Both the position numbers and the translations under genes were made by a program. Positions 34,391 through 47,020 of a DNA stretch of 64,000 nt are shown here, piece after piece; the first letter of the stretch is position 1; the number at the start of each line of letters is the position of its first letter. This DNA comes from Adiantum capillus-veneris (Eukaryota; Streptophyta; Polypodiopsida; Polypodiales; Pteridaceae), in the NCBI GenBank assembly GCA_014529385.2, contig CM043959.1:11310809-11374808 (forward strand), written 5' to 3'. Below the pieces are notes generated by a model that was not told the origin of the DNA, ran no database searches, and saw only the letters and a program-made list of their open reading frames with translations.

Positions 34391-34662
34391 GGCTGGGTTC
34401 AGACTGAATCGGTAGAAGAAACAAGGTTTCTTAAATGTGCCGTCGCCTAGTGTGAACAGTGTGGAGGAGGAAAAGTGAAAAAGCGAAGGGGGCTGAGAGA
34501 GGCCATCAACTCTTCCGACGGGGGGGGGGGGGGGGGGGGGGGGTTCGGAAGAAAAATGGAGGGCCCCGCGGAAGAGTGCCTCAACTCCAGCCAATTAAAT
34601 TTTGCCATGGAGGAAGAACGCCCCTTTGCTTTTTTCTTCCGTCGCCTAGTCTGAACCCATCC
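34391..34662. mobile_element. Tourist-like MITE with TTA target duplication
   Basis: 272 bp with terminal inverted repeats GGCTGGGTTCAGACT and, from the right, GGATGGGTTCAGACT (14 of 15 match). It is flanked by TTA at 34388-34390 and 34663-34665. A nearby duplicate of the flank (about 34708-34770) has TTA once and no insert, giving an empty-site comparison. The 3-bp TTA/TAA duplication is that of PIF/Harbinger-derived Tourist MITEs. It contains a 24-G run (34520-34543). No coding capacity. Confidence 0.8.
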
Positions 34663-34799
34663 TTATATTTTCAAGCCACCCAAAAGCATATTTTCAACAT
34701 TTCTTATAGGTCTTACATATTTTAAAGCTATCTTATATTTTCAAGCCACCCAAACTAAAATTTTCAACATATGTGAGTGCACAGCATTCAAACTTTAGA

Positions 34800-35239
34800 C
34801 TACTCGAACATCAAGTTGAGAAGAGCACACTCTTGAGGTAATCATTCACTAGTAAACATATAGTCTCTACGAGGGATATGAGCACCCTCCCTACCTCCAA
34901 AAGTGAAGGTGGTTCGAGCACTTTTCACTCTACAAAAAGTGGGCGTGAATTTGAACTCTTGATCCCTCATGTAGCAATCAATGAGTTAACCACATGCTCT
35001 CTTTATTCATTGAGTGCCAATGTGCAAACAATGTGAATGAATCTAAAACAAGGAATTGCTTGGGCATGCAACCTTGTGCAGTTTGAATGCACCCCTAGGC
35101 TCGGTTCAAACAAGCCATACACAAAAAAGACAATACATGTTTGTATCTACTCACACCAATACATTGGAGGAGACAAAACTATGAGGCTTTCGGACCCCCT
35201 CTTGGTTAAAAGGGAGAGATGACTAGTGCTCAATGTCCC
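34800..35239. other. Spacer, probably 5' part of gypsy element C
   Basis: No domain recognised. The frame at 35037-35222 leads into the element C pol region and may be a decayed protease-side remnant, but no motif supports that. Confidence 0.3.
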
Positions 35240-36458
35240 TCGAGAGAAGATGTAATACTCATCAAAACCCTAAAAGAATACCAAGATGTATTCATGTGGT
35301 CATATAAAGACTTTAAAAGGGTGGACCTAGAGATTTTTCAACAAACAATTTCAATGAAGGATGATGCCAAACCTTGAGATACAGACCTTACATCTCTAAT
35401 GAGACATTTTCCAAGAAAATTAGAGGATATAGAAATCTTGGAGAGGTTGAATTCATTTATGAGATCAAACATACAGATGGGGTGTCATCGACTATGTTTG
35501 TATCCAATTTTTTTGAGAAACTACATGTTTACATGAATATCAAGAAGGTATATGAAACCACCATAAGGTATAATTACCCTTTGCCAATCGTAGAGCATGT
35601 TCACGAGAGAGTAGTTGGTAAAGAAGCTTATAGTTTTTGGGATGGATTCTTGGGGTATAACAAACTAGCTTTACATTCATGAGCCTCAACATAAAATGCT
35701 CCAACTACTTTCCAATAAATAATGAGCCATGCCATCAAGGAGTAACTAATAAGGATATTCTTAGAAGTTTATGTGGACAACCTTTGTGTACACTCATCCT
35801 TGTTGGGAGGATTATATAATTTTATAAATCATTTGACAAAAGTCTTTGAGATATGTTGATTGTATAGGATTTGCCTAAATCCTAAAAAGTGTGTATTCAT
35901 GGGATGACAAGGTAAGATCCTAGGGCACATAGTATCAAAACATGGAATCTTGAGTGGATCAAGTCTATCATGGAATTGCCATGATTGATCATAGTAAGGG
36001 AAGCGAAAATGCACATGGGACATTGCAGATATTACCACCGATTCATTGACATGTATGATGTAGTGGCAAAGCCCTTATATGCACTTATCACTCATTTCAG
36101 TTGGACTGATGGATGCAAAGAGTCGTTGAAAAATTGAAGGTATCTTTGGTAGCTACACCAATTCTAAAGGCACCTAATTGAAACAAAAATTCCATGTGCA
36201 TGTGGATGCATCCAATTATGCTATAGGCTATATTATAGCTCGGCTGAACGAAGGGACTATGGATTTTCCACTTTGCTATGCAAGCACTGGGCAGCTAGAT
36301 ATTGCAAAAAAAAAACACCACAACTAAACGAGAAGGACTCAGGTATGATATATTCCATCGAGAAGTTCAAGCATGATCTAATGTCCAACAAATTTTCGTT
36401 CTTTGTTGACCACCAAATAGTGCTCTATTTGATTACATTTAACATGCCTTACAACACG
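35240..36458 (+). pseudogene. Gypsy element C: reverse transcriptase and RNase H, left part
   Basis: Plus strand. TLKEYQDVFMWSYKDF (35260-35310) is the pre-RT motif. RT follows with EFIYEIKHTDGVS, YPLPIVEHV and KEAYSFWDGFLGYNKLAL (35440-35680), then YVDNLCVHSSL (35770), where the catalytic YVDD is YVDN, and CLNPKKCVF (35875). RNase H pieces include FHVHVDASNYAIGYII (36190) and FSFFVDHQIVLYLI up to NMPYNTG at 36458. Many stops and frameshifts. The sequence is interrupted by element B and resumes at 45025 with RIVRWFIIILEFNFTI. Confidence 0.85.
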
Positions 36459-36463
36459 GGAAG
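36459..36463. repeat. Left target-site duplication of element B (GGAAG)
   Basis: GGAAG immediately left of the B LTR. The same five bases follow the right LTR at 45020-45024, and the coding sequence of C continues across the two flanks. Confidence 0.85.
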
Positions 36464-36574
36464 TATAATTGATGAGCATTTTTGTGAGATTACTTTGAGA
36501 ACATAGAGGGTGAACTTAATTGATGGTATCAACATAAACATAGTACTTAATTAACTTGGCATGAACAATACTTT

Positions 36575-36631
<57 letters not shown>

Positions 36632-37193
36632 TAGAGAGCATGACAATAGTTGAGGACCGGATTTACTTGGAGCCAGTCCCCCCTCCAAAAGGTGTTTGTA
36701 TTATAGATTCTCCCATAAAGAGAGACTTGATACAATACAATCTTTGTGTTCCTTGTGACCTAGGTGCTGCAATGAAGATGGAAAGCTTCATGCATCACAA
36801 GTATACCATAAAATTTGCAAAAAACATAAACTATCCCAAGCCTCAGTCCCAAGGCCTCAAACACCTTTGAAGGTGAAGAGAGCTAGTGGGGAATGAGGAT
36901 AGAGAACAGGAAGAAGAATCATCCATAGGAGAAAGAAATAGTTCCTCACTTATCATCACTCTTTTTGCTTAGCATAGCATAATAGCATAGTAATGAAGAT
37001 GAAGAAGATGGCAAGCTTAAGCATTGAAGCATGGCTCTTGGTTGGATTTGCATTCCATAGCCAAGAGTGTTGGTGCACTTCTCAACAAGCTTGGAGAAGG
37101 AGATGGAGCTCTTGCACTTTTCACTCCACACAATGAGAGAATGTATGTGTGTGTGGGCGTGGGGGGGGGGGGGGGGGGTTTGGGGGGGAGAGT

Positions 37194-37229
<36 letters not shown>

Positions 37230-37907
37230 TTATTTAATTATTTCATTTGGACATGTGTCCTCTTTTTCCTCTTTGAGAGAAAGAACTTAATTATTTGTTT
37301 TTATGCATCTAAATTCTCATTGGACCCCTGTAAAGCCTATCCAATAGGATTCAAGCACATCATGAGGGCCACATGTGGAGGATTTTGACATGTGTCTTTT
37401 ATGCTTCTTAAGTCATTTGGTTTGAATTGAATACTTCAAGCATTTAGTCATTTAAGCATGAAAACGTTTATGCCTCTTGAGAGTTTATCTTTGAATTGAA
37501 CACTTCAAGAACCTTAGTCATTTAAGCATGAGAATCACCTCAAGCTTGGGAAAGGTTCCCACAAACGCTTTAAGCACTTTAGTTAGCAAGCCGACAAGCA
37601 CCTCATGCTTGGGTAGGATTCCCACCTCAAGGTTAGCCCTAGCTTGCCTAAGGTCAAAGAAATTTTCAACACTAACTTTTGGAGGTCTTTAATGAAGCTA
37701 ACCCTAAGGTCTTTAAGCTCCAGTAGATAGCATTGCTCTTTAACAGACCATCTCTTATTTGGATCCCTTTAACCTTGGCCCCATGTTGAGACAGATCCAT
37801 AAGCATATGTCTATATTCTAACCCATTTCCATTTATTCTCCCACATTAAATGATCAGTTTAATATGAGAAAATTATTTGGGTTGGTTAGATATTAGATTT
37901 TATGACA
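36464..37907 (-). repeat. 3' LTR of element B
   Basis: 1,444 bp. Outer edge TATAATTG (mutated from TGTAATTG), inner edge TTTATGACA. Contains (GA)n at 36578-36627, poly-G near 37159-37178 and (CT)n near 37199-37226. Lacks the internal 120-bp duplication of its partner and has a deletion near its outer end. Confidence 0.85.
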
Positions 37908-38289
37908 TTAGCTCTCTCTTGAAATCATAGTTAGCTCTCTCTTGAAATCATAGTCGTCCTTGACTATGAGGTAGAAGAGATAAAGTCTTAGTCATTAGTC
38001 TATGTTTCTTAGCGGGTAGAGGATCCCTTTTCATCCTACGACATCATTCCAAAATGGATGACTAATCCATTTGGTGCTTGGGAGACGTAGCTACCGCAAG
38101 CATGTCTGCTCTTTAGTCCATATCATACTCCCAAAGTAGAGTGACAAATTCTATTTGGTGTTTGAGTGACGTCGTCATCACAAACATGATTCTAAGCATG
38201 CATACTATTTGTATTTGTGCACAAAAGAGGATTAGTCTTATAAGACAAAAACATTGTTTATTTAGAAAGCATTTACATTTGCTTACTCT

Positions 38290-39764
38290 AGTGCAACATT
38301 GTAAGCATTGACAAGGTTCATACTATCCTTAAGCTGCATTCCTTGCATCCATCTAGCATCTTCAAAAGGATAGTTTTTGAACTTAATAAGATACCATCGG
38401 ATAATCTTACCATGCCGTAGTACCTTGTCTTCATGCCGAAGGATAGCTTTGGATGTAGCACCTCTTCTTGGTCTTCGATTTCTGGAGGGTCTTTAATAAT
38501 TGGTTCTCTTGGTGGCTCTACTTTAGGGCTTAAGTAGGCTCACATGAAAAGCATTGTGTATGAGCCAATGGTTGGGCAACTTTAGTTGATAAGCCATGTC
38601 ATTGATTCGCTTCAAGATTTGAAAAGGACGATAGTATCTTTTTGCTAATTTAGCATAATACTTTTGATGGCCCGTAGGATTTTTGCCCGTCGTTTGCCTC
38701 AATCGAGCCTTGCAAAACTTAAGTAAGATCCAATCATTTTCTTTAAACATTAAGGCCCTTCTGTGCTTGTCAGCAACAAATTTTTTTCTTTGTTGAGAGA
38801 TGGATATAGCCTCCTTAACCTTTTGAAAATATTCTTGTAGGTCACGGCTATAGTCATCAGCAGCGAAGATCTTCCCATGTACTTTAAATAGCAAGGGACT
38901 TTTAGGTCTTCCCACTATGATCTCAAAAGATGCTTTTCCTGTAGTAGTATGGACAATATTATTGTACGCATACTCTACAAGAGGTAAATACTTCTCCAAT
39001 TGTGATCGTTGATCTACTTTTGTAACATAAGTTTTTAGTAGATCTAGTATCGTAAGATTAACTATCTCACTTTGGCCATCCATTTGTGGGTGGTAGGCCG
39101 AAGAGAAATTCAATCTTGTACCTAGATTTCAAAGAGACCTTTCCAGAAATTACTGGTCATTCTAGGATCTCTATATTGACACGATGGATGTTGGTAATCC
39201 ATGATGTTTGAAAATCTGAGATATGAAGATGGTTGCCATTTGGTGTGGCTTAATAGTCTTTTTGATAGGAATAAAGTGTGTTTGCTTGCTAAACCTGTTG
39301 ACTATTGTCCATATTCTCGTATTCCCATGGATAGACTTGGGTAATCCAAAGATAAAATCCATGGATATACTCTCTCATGGTGAATTAGGGATTGAAAATG
39401 GTTGGAGTAATCCAGGTTTCTTGCCTCTATCATACTTAGTCTTTTGGCATACCACACATTTTGAAACATACTCTTGTATGTCCACTTTCATGGTAGGCCA
39501 ACATAAGTACGTCTCTACTCCTCGAAGAGTAGGTGGAATGCCTCTATATCCCGCATAGGGAGGGGCATGGGATTCATAAATGACTTTCTCACGAAGGGAG
39601 TGGATAACACATAGCCTATTTCCATGGAGAAGATAACCATCCTTCAAGGTAAATGGTTCCTCTTTCGTTTCCAAAGCAAGGGATGACATTACATCTTTAA
39701 AGTCAAGGTCAGTAGCATACTCATCTATCATAGAAGATAGATCATTGTGAGTTGCTATAGACAC
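38290..39764 (-). pseudogene. Gypsy integrase and tail (element B)
   Basis: Zinc part at 39764-39375: HAPPYAGYRGI (the second His of the usual AGHRG is Tyr), then CVVCQKTKYDRG. Core start MDFIFGLPKSIHG and VNRFSKQTHFIP lie at 39362-39171. The core with SSAYHPQMDGQSEIVNL and VEYAYNNIVHTTTGKASFEI, and the tail LPNHWLIHNAFHVSLLKP, lie at 39113-38523. A chromodomain-like remnant follows to 38290. The core is broken by stops near 39170 and 39120, so the DDE triad is not in one frame. Confidence 0.85.
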
Positions 39765-39779
39765 TGCATTGACGTTTGG

Positions 39780-40935
39780 TCATCATGAAAGTGCATCGGC
39801 CACTTGATTGTGCCTACCAGCAAAGTGAGCAATATGAAAGTAAAATTGCGAAAGGAAATTTTCCCACCTCATCTGTTTGTCAAAAAGCTTGGTTTGCGTC
39901 ATGAAGTACTTGAGACTTTGGTGGTCTGTTCATAAAATGAATGGAGTCCACAATAAATAGTGCTTCTATGTGTCTACGGCATGTAGAATAGCTAAAAGCT
40001 CTTTTTCATAAATGTACAAGACCCGTTCATCGTATTGAGCCTTTGACTCTCATATGCTATGGTATGCCCTTCTTGAAGCAAGACTGCTCCAAGGCAATCA
40101 CCACAGGCATCACATTGGACCTCAAATGGCTTTGAGAGATCCGAAGCATGAGGATTGAGGTAAGCTTCTCTTTGAGCTTGTCAAAATCATTTTGCTCCAT
40201 AGAAATCCATGAATACTTTAACGTTCTTCTTTGTTAAGTCATGTAATGGTCCTGCTATTTGAGAAAATTTTGCTATGAAGTGTCTATAGTATACACACAT
40301 ACCAATAAAGCTTCTTAGTTCATGTAGATTCCTTGGATTAGGCCATGCTTTTATTACCTCTAACTTCGATGGATCCATAGGGATACCATCTTGAGAAATA
40401 ATATGACCTTAGTATTGAATCTCTTGAAGGAAAAATTAAGTTTTCTTTTGGTTGAGAAAAAGCTTGTTCCCCTTAATGCTTGAAAAATCACTTGGAGATG
40501 TTGCTTGTGTTCCTCCAAGGACTTGGAGTAGATGATGATATCATCAAAGAACACTCTAGTGAACTTGCTGTAGGGTCTAAATATTTTCTCCACCAAATGA
40601 TTGAATATGCCAGGTGCATTGGTCAAGCCAAAAGGCATGACTAGGTATTCATGAAGACCAAACATTGTGCGAAACGCGGTCTTTAGGATATCTTCATCCA
40701 CTATCCTTATTTGATGATAGCCACTTTTAAGGTCAGTCCTACTGAAGTAGGTAGAGCCTTGTAGCTTATCAAACATATCTTCTACCCGAGGCATGAGAAA
40801 TTTGTTTTTGATAGTGATATGGTTTAGTGCTTGATAATCCACACACATACGGTATGTACCATCTTTCTTTTGCACTAAAAGGACTGGAGAACAAAAGGGA
40901 GAGGAACTAGGCCTCACCATCCCTTTGTCTACCAA
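39780..40935 (-). pseudogene. Gypsy reverse transcriptase and RNase H (element B)
   Basis: RT from MVDKGMVRPSSSPFCSPVLL (40935), with CVDYQALNHIT, DLKSGYHQIRI, MPFGLTN and catalytic FFDDIIIYS (near 40530). The frame shifts near 40470 and resumes at 40378 with MDPSKLEVIKAWPNPRNLHELRSFIG. RNase H follows in broken frames to about 39780 (CDACGDCLGAVLLQE and DHQSLKYF equivalents). This block is in the expected minus orientation, unlike its counterpart in element A. Confidence 0.85.
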
Positions 40936-41192
40936 TTCTTGTACTTGCCTCGTGATCTCCTCTTATTGAGCTTGGGAAACTCAATAAGGAGGCTTGTTAG
41001 GCGGTGAGCTTCTTGGTAGGAGCTCAATTCAATGGTCATCGACCCCTCGTTTTGGAGGTAAGTCCATAGGGATATCATTGATGAAAACATCTTGGAATCC
41101 ATTTAGAAAAGTAGAAAAGTCTAACTCTTCTTGATTCCTACCCTTTTCATTTGATAAATCGTTAGCGTCATTAACGGATTCTTTGACAAAAA

Positions 41193-43009
41193 TCATGTAC
41201 GGACAGAAAGCGAGCTTTTCATTGACTTATCTAAAGATGGTGAATTTACAAGTGGCATAGTACGATCAGACTCATTAGCATCTATATACATGTTCTTCCC
41301 CCTGTAGGTGAGGTAGATTCTCCATTTAGGGATCTTCATGTTGGCAGCCATGCAATCATACCATGGCACCCCTAGGATAGCATCCTCCTGTTCGCGAGGA
41401 GAGATCAAAAAGTCTTCTTTGACAACATAGCTTTGGACATGAAGCCTCAACTTCCCAATCAAGGGAGTAACAGAGGCTTGCTATCCCTTGAAAGCTGTGT
41501 CAGTTGTTACAATATCTCCCATCTCAAAAGCTTGAATGCCCAACTTGGTGGCTAGCTCCATTGATATGAATTTGTGAGTAGAACCAGGGTCAAACAAGAT
41601 GAAGGTATCATGCTCCCTTACCTTTCCCCAAGAATAGGAGAGAGATGATCCTTTGCAATGCGTATCCTCTTTTGGAGCTTCGATGGTGGAAGCCCTAGGA
41701 GTCTCATTGCGAGCATTTTTCTTGGGGCAAGAATGATATCCATGTCCTTGTTCCCCACACTTAAAACACTTATGGTCCTTGCAAAAAGATTCAAGCGCTT
41801 CATGAGAGAGTTTGTTTTTACCTTTGTAAACACTTTTCTCCTTGGACCTATTGTTGTTGTTGTTGTTGTTGTAGGAAGTGCCTTGGGAAGAATTTTGGCA
41901 TTGGTTTTCCCCTTTGCATCATTTTTGTTTTTGTTTTCCATGGGTTTGACATTCCGTCTAGCCCCTTGTTGGAAATTGATGCGGGAAGCAACCATGGTGT
42001 GGTGGATTACTTCGGTGATAGAACCAGGCCATTAAGAGTTGACATACTCGGCCATTTCTTCAGATAATCCACAAAGAAATGTTCCTTTTGCTCGACAAAG
42101 TCTATCTTTTGGAAGACTACTAGTAGCCTTGAGATGTAAATCCCAAAACTTGTCCACATATTTGTGAATAGACTCATGTGAGAGAAGCTTCAAACTGTGC
42201 CAATTCGATAAGTACTTTGTCCTTTGCATCGCTTGCAAGCAATTGCTTCATGATGGAAACTCGTAGAGTTTTCCATGTCTTTGGGGCTTCACCGTTGCCA
42301 CAAAGGCTAGCCCACCATTGACGAGCTGATTTTTGGAAGTGCATAGCTACATGGCATAGCTTGGAGGACTCCCTGAAGCCCTCGTCTCCAAAGGCCGCAT
42401 CAAATTGTTGGATGAAGCCAATACTTTGTCGGTGGCACCAAAGGTGCCATCATAGGTGAGAAAAGAGATACTCTTTCCTCCCTCTTTGAACTTTACGAGA
42501 TTTTGTGATCTTCGCCAATGTAGGGTATGATTTGCGATGTCCTCCCCTCTTGTATATTCTAGGAGAATAGCCATAGATTTCGTCAAGAGAGGAGAAAGGT
42601 GAATAAGAAGGAGAAGAGGGTGACCTCTTTCTTGACCTTTTCTTCCTTTGTTTGCTCTCTTCCCTTTCGGAGTGACGAGGAGAAGGACTATGTGTTGACC
42701 GTTTCCTCATGGGAGGAGTTGGCGATCGTCTAGACCGTCGTCTTTGTGGAGCCACATCTTTAGAGGAACTTACGGATTCATTACTTTATTGTTCTTTGGA
42801 TTCATCCTCTCGTATGGGAGAGAGTCTTCTTTTGGGGGTCTCATCAAGAGGCCTCCTAAGCTCTCTCTCCTCTTGGAGAGGAAGGGAAATCCCATAAGCA
42901 CAAAGTTGCTGAGTAAATTTGGCTTGCAAAGTATGGTTGCCCATAGCTTGATGCAACCTAGTAACAAGATAATTGATAAACATGTGGGCATCATCATTAG
43001 CACCTTCAT
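41193..43009 (-). pseudogene. Gypsy gag, CCHC and protease (element B)
   Basis: Gag N-terminal part at 43009-42450 with an SR/SP-rich tract. Core at 42238-42032 (YLSNWHSLKLLSHESIHKYVDKFWDLHLKA). Zinc knuckle CFKCGEQGHGYHSC near 41767-41726. Protease FDPGSTHKFIS near 41600-41570, continuing MIGKLRLHVQSYVVKEDF to 41193. Frame changes occur at several points. Protease D-P-G as in element A. Confidence 0.8.
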
Positions 43010-43406
43010 GTGACTAGTGTATTCTTTGGCAATTCAAAACCTTAGTTGCTACTCCTCTTAGCCTTTGAAAATAAGCACTTAAGTATCTACACCCACAACT
43101 CGAATTGGTTAATTATAGAGAGTAGTGGGATGGGTCTAACATTGCAAAATTGCCGAGGGATAGCTCCTTTTGACTTCCTATGCATTTACCATAATGGTAA
43201 AGCCGTAGGCAAGTCTTCAAAGACCCCATTATTAGGACCAAATCTCCGGAGGTGTGCACCATATCCCACACAGTGGGCTCAACAAAATCCATAATAGATA
43301 GCAGTCCCACTTACCCTAATATAATTAACAAAATCAACCACTAATAGGTTACTTAAGGACCTCTCTCCTCAAGCAAGAAAAGAGAAACCAAATGCTCTGA
43401 TACCAA

Positions 43407-43564
43407 TGTAATTGAAATGGTCTATGAACTTTGAGAATAGTGAAATTAAGAGAATTAGAGTGAGAATTTTTGAGAGATTACTTTAAGAACATAGAGGGTG
43501 AACTTAATTGATGGTAGCAACATAAACATAGTACTTGATTAACTTGGCATGAACAATACTTCTG

Positions 43565-43651
<87 letters not shown>

Positions 43652-45019
43652 ATTAGAGAACATGACAATAGTTGAGGACCGGATTTACTTGGAGCCGGAA
43701 CCCCCTCCAAGAGGCATTTGTATTATAGATTCTCCCATCAAGAGAGACTTGATACGATACAATCTTTGTGTTTCTTGTGACCTAGGTGATGCAATGAAGA
43801 TGGAAAGCTTCATGCATCACAAGCATACCATAAACTTTGCAAAAAGCATTAACTATCCCAAGTCTCAGTCCCAAGGCCTCAAACACCTTCGAAGGTGGAG
43901 AGAGCTGGGAATGAGGGTAGGGAAGAGGAAGAAGAATCATCCATAGGAGAAAGAATTAGTTCTTCACTTATCATCACTCTTCTTGCTTAGCATAGAACAA
44001 TAGCATAGTAATGAAGATGAAAAAGATGGTAAGCTTAAGCAATGAATCATGACTCTTGTTTGGATTTGCATTCCATAGCCAAGAGTGTTGGTGTAGGCTC
44101 TCCACTTCTCAACAAGCTTGGAGAAGGAGATGGAGCTCTTGCACTTTGTACTCCACACAATGAGAGAATGTGTGTGTGTGTGTGGGGGGGGGGAGATTAT
44201 ACCTCTCTCTCTCTCTTATTATTTAATTATTTCATTGGACATGTGTCCTCTTTTTCCTCTTTGAGAGAAAGCACTTAATTATTTATTTTTACACATCTAA
44301 ATTCTCATTGGACCCCTTTAAAGCCTATCCAATAGGATTCAAGCACATCATGAGGGCCACATGTGGAGGATTTTGACATGTGTCTTTTATGCTTCTTAAG
44401 TCATTTGGTTTTAATTGAACACTTCAATCACTTAGTCATTTAAGCATGGAAACCGTTTATGCCTCTTGAGAGTTTATCTTTGAATTGAACACTTCAAGAA
44501 CCTTAGTCATTTAAGCATGAGAATCACCTCAAGCTTGGGAAAGTTTCCCACAAACACTTTAAGCACTTTAGTTTTAGCAAGCCGACAAGCACCTCATGCT
44601 TGGGTATAATTCCCACCTCAAGATCAGCCCTAGCTTGCCTAAGGTCAAACTAATTTTTAACACTAACTTTTGGAGGACTTTAATGAAGCTACCCTAAGGT
44701 CTTCAAGCTTCATTAGGTAGCATTGCTCTTTAACATACCATCTCTAATTTGGACCCCTTTAACCTTGGCCCCGTGTTGAGACAGATCCATAAGCACATGT
44801 CTATATTCTAACCCTAAGGTCTTTAAGCTCCATTAGGTAGCATTGCTCTTTAACAAACCATCTCTCATTTGGACCCCTTTAACCTTGGCCCCGTGTTGAG
44901 GCAGAACCATAAGCACATGTCTATATTCTAACCCTTGTTCTCGTTTATTCTCCCACATTAAATGATCAGTTTAATATGAGAAAATCATTTGGGTTGTTTA
45001 GATATTAGATTTTATGATA
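43407..45019 (-). repeat. 5' LTR of element B, with internal duplication
   Basis: 1,613 bp, TGTAATTG to GATA (mutated CA). It has a 120-bp tandem duplication at about 44691-44931 (unit beginning ACCCTAAGGTCTT) and a longer (GA)n tract (43567-43648) than the 3' LTR. These account for much of the length difference. Confidence 0.85.
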
Positions 45020-45024
45020 GGAAG

Positions 45025-47020
45025 AATAGTGAGATGGTTCATAATAATATTGGAATTCAATTTCACCATTGAGTTAAAGAAGGGTACAACACATGTTTGG
45101 GTTGACCACCTCTCAAGGGTTACATCTAGAAAAGTACCAAGGGGGATAGGTAATGATATACAAGATGCCTATTTGTTCACAATAGAAATAATACCAAAAT
45201 GGTTTGCATACATGGTCACATTGTTGACCATAGTATAATTTGACATATATATTCCTATTTTGCTAAATTCAACTTACTAATTGAACAATCAACAATGTAT
45301 CAATTACTTATAGAAAGACTATATTGGAGGAACCCTGATGGGATGATGAATCTGTGCAGTGAACCCTACGAATAGCAACTATGTTTGCAACAAGCACATA
45401 ATATCATAACAAGATGGCACTTTGCAAAGGACCAAACCGCTAAAAGACTTTAATAGTTAGTAGTGTATTGGCCATCAATGAGGACAAATGTTCATTAGTA
45501 TGTTGATATGCACCCAATTTCATGAGAAATCACCCATACCATATGCTACTATGCTCAATATATCTATTGTACCTCAATGGGGATGATATTTAGTGGAATA
45601 TCACCACAAGAATTTTGCTCAAGACATGGAGAAAACAAATGCAAAGAGAGGTGGAAATAAAAGCTAGGGATTATGCTCTAATGGAGGGCTAGCTATATAA
45701 ATGAGTCAAAGATATGAAACTTTGTTCATGCACTTATGAGGATGAGTACATTCCTATTCTCAAATAAGAGCATGCTTTCTTAGGAAGGGGACATTTATCA
45801 GTTGCTGGCACCACTTCTTAATCAATAATGATGGATGGAATGTGGTGGCCTACACTATTCTCTTATGCCAAGGAGTATGTTAAAGGATGCAATCCCTGCC
45901 AAAGGGAAAAAGTGCCACAAAAAGGAGACCAAACGCCTTCAAGACCAATGATGTGGGGACTCAGGCATTTGCCAAATGGGGCATCGACTTTGTAGGTCCA
46001 ATACAACCGTTGTCTTACAAGAGTCAAGCTCAATACATCATTGTGGCTACTGGTGACTTGACAAAGTGAGCGAAAGCAAAGGCCATGAGAAAAAATGATG
46101 CATGCATGATATCTCCTTTCTTGTATAAAAATTTCTTTAGGAGATATGGCTTACCCATTGAACTTGTGAGTGATAGGGGCACCCACTTCTTGAATGAGTT
46201 TATGATAATACATAATAAGTATGCTCCCTATCACCCACAAGCAAAAAATCAAGCTTAACACACCAAAAGATATTTAGTACGATTCTCACAAAAATAGTTA
46301 GCTTAAGAAGGACCGACTAGGAAATGTAGTTACATTCTGCACTTTAGCTATATTAGGTAGCATAAAATACTAATTTAGACACTACACAATTCAACCTCGT
46401 CTATGTCCTAGATGCAAAATTTATGATAGATTTCATGTTACCCAATCTAAGAGTGGCTGAGAAACTAGAATAGACTAGCCACGAATTATCAAATACACTA
46501 GAGGAACTAGAAAGATTGGATGAGCAAAGGCTCATAGCCATTGCACACATCTATGCCCAGAAAAGGAAAAAGAAACGATGCTTTGATCCCAACTTGATAA
46601 AGGAGTTTAAGCAAGGAGGCCTAGTATTGGTATATTCCCTCAAACAACACATTCCAAATTTTCCAAAAAAAAGGGCAATGACTTGGGGCCACTACAATAA
46701 AAAAATTCCTATCACGTGAACAATAAGGATTATTTTATTTTATATTTTCTCACATTTTCACATACAGAAGGGTGTTGAAAAAATGATCTTGAAAAAAGTT
46801 ATAGATTGAATAGGAAAAGGGTCCCTTTTAATGGTGAGAAGCTCGCAGCTAAGCGATTTTATAAATAGTCCTTGAACACACGCGATATATAGGTTTTAGA
46901 TAGTGACCCCCTTGAGGGCAATGCCCCCTTTACTTTATTGAAGAAATATCACCAAGTGGGGTAATTAAGCTTTCCACTTTGGATGAAACATGCAGGAGCA
47001 CTCGATTGCTCGATTGGCAT
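45025..47020 (+). pseudogene. Gypsy element C: RNase H end and integrase, right part
   Basis: Continues from 36458. RIVRWFIIILEFNFTIELKKG and HVWVDHLSRV (45025-45110) end RNase H. The integrase zinc end is YAKEYVKGCNPCQREK (45880). The core is FAKWGIDFVGPIQPL (D), FLYKNFFRRYGLPIELVSDRGTHFLNEF (D) and YAPYHPQAKNQA (45960-46260). The C-terminal part is LDEQRLIAIAHIYAQKRKKK and FKQGGLVLVYSLK to KKRAM (46515-46680). After a MITE it resumes with PLYFIEEISPSGVIKLSTLDE (46925-46985). Numerous stops. Plus orientation, a different gypsy lineage from A and B. Confidence 0.85.
46681..46915. mobile_element. MITE copy 1 (CTTGGGG...CACTA ends, 8-bp TSD)
   Basis: 235 bp with ends ACTTGGGGCCACTAC and, from the right, TCAAGGGGGTCACTA. 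Target duplication GGGCAATG at 46673-46680 and 46916-46923. The integrase reading of element C continues on both sides. It is homologous along its length to 56398-56645, sharing CTATCACGTGA and TGAATAGGAAAAGGGT. An 8-bp duplication suggests a hAT-mobilised MITE, though the G-rich ends are not CAGGG. Confidence 0.8.

Larger units (their letters stand above)
36464..45019 (-). mobile_element. Ty3/gypsy LTR retrotransposon B, full length, inactive
   Basis: 8,556 bp with 3' LTR 36464-37907, 5' LTR 43407-45019, PBS 43394-43405 (complement of TGGTATCAGAGC), polypurine tract 37908-37923 and GGAAG target duplications on both sides. Minus-strand order is gag, CCHC, protease, RT, RNase H, integrase, as in chromovirus-type gypsy elements, and it is the same family as element A. 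Frameshifts and stops in every domain make it inactive. It is inserted in opposite orientation into gypsy element C. Confidence 0.9.

Noticed and set aside
43478-43710. Ser-Leu repeat frames in the right LTR of element B
   Set aside because: Translation of a (GA)n/(CT)n microsatellite.
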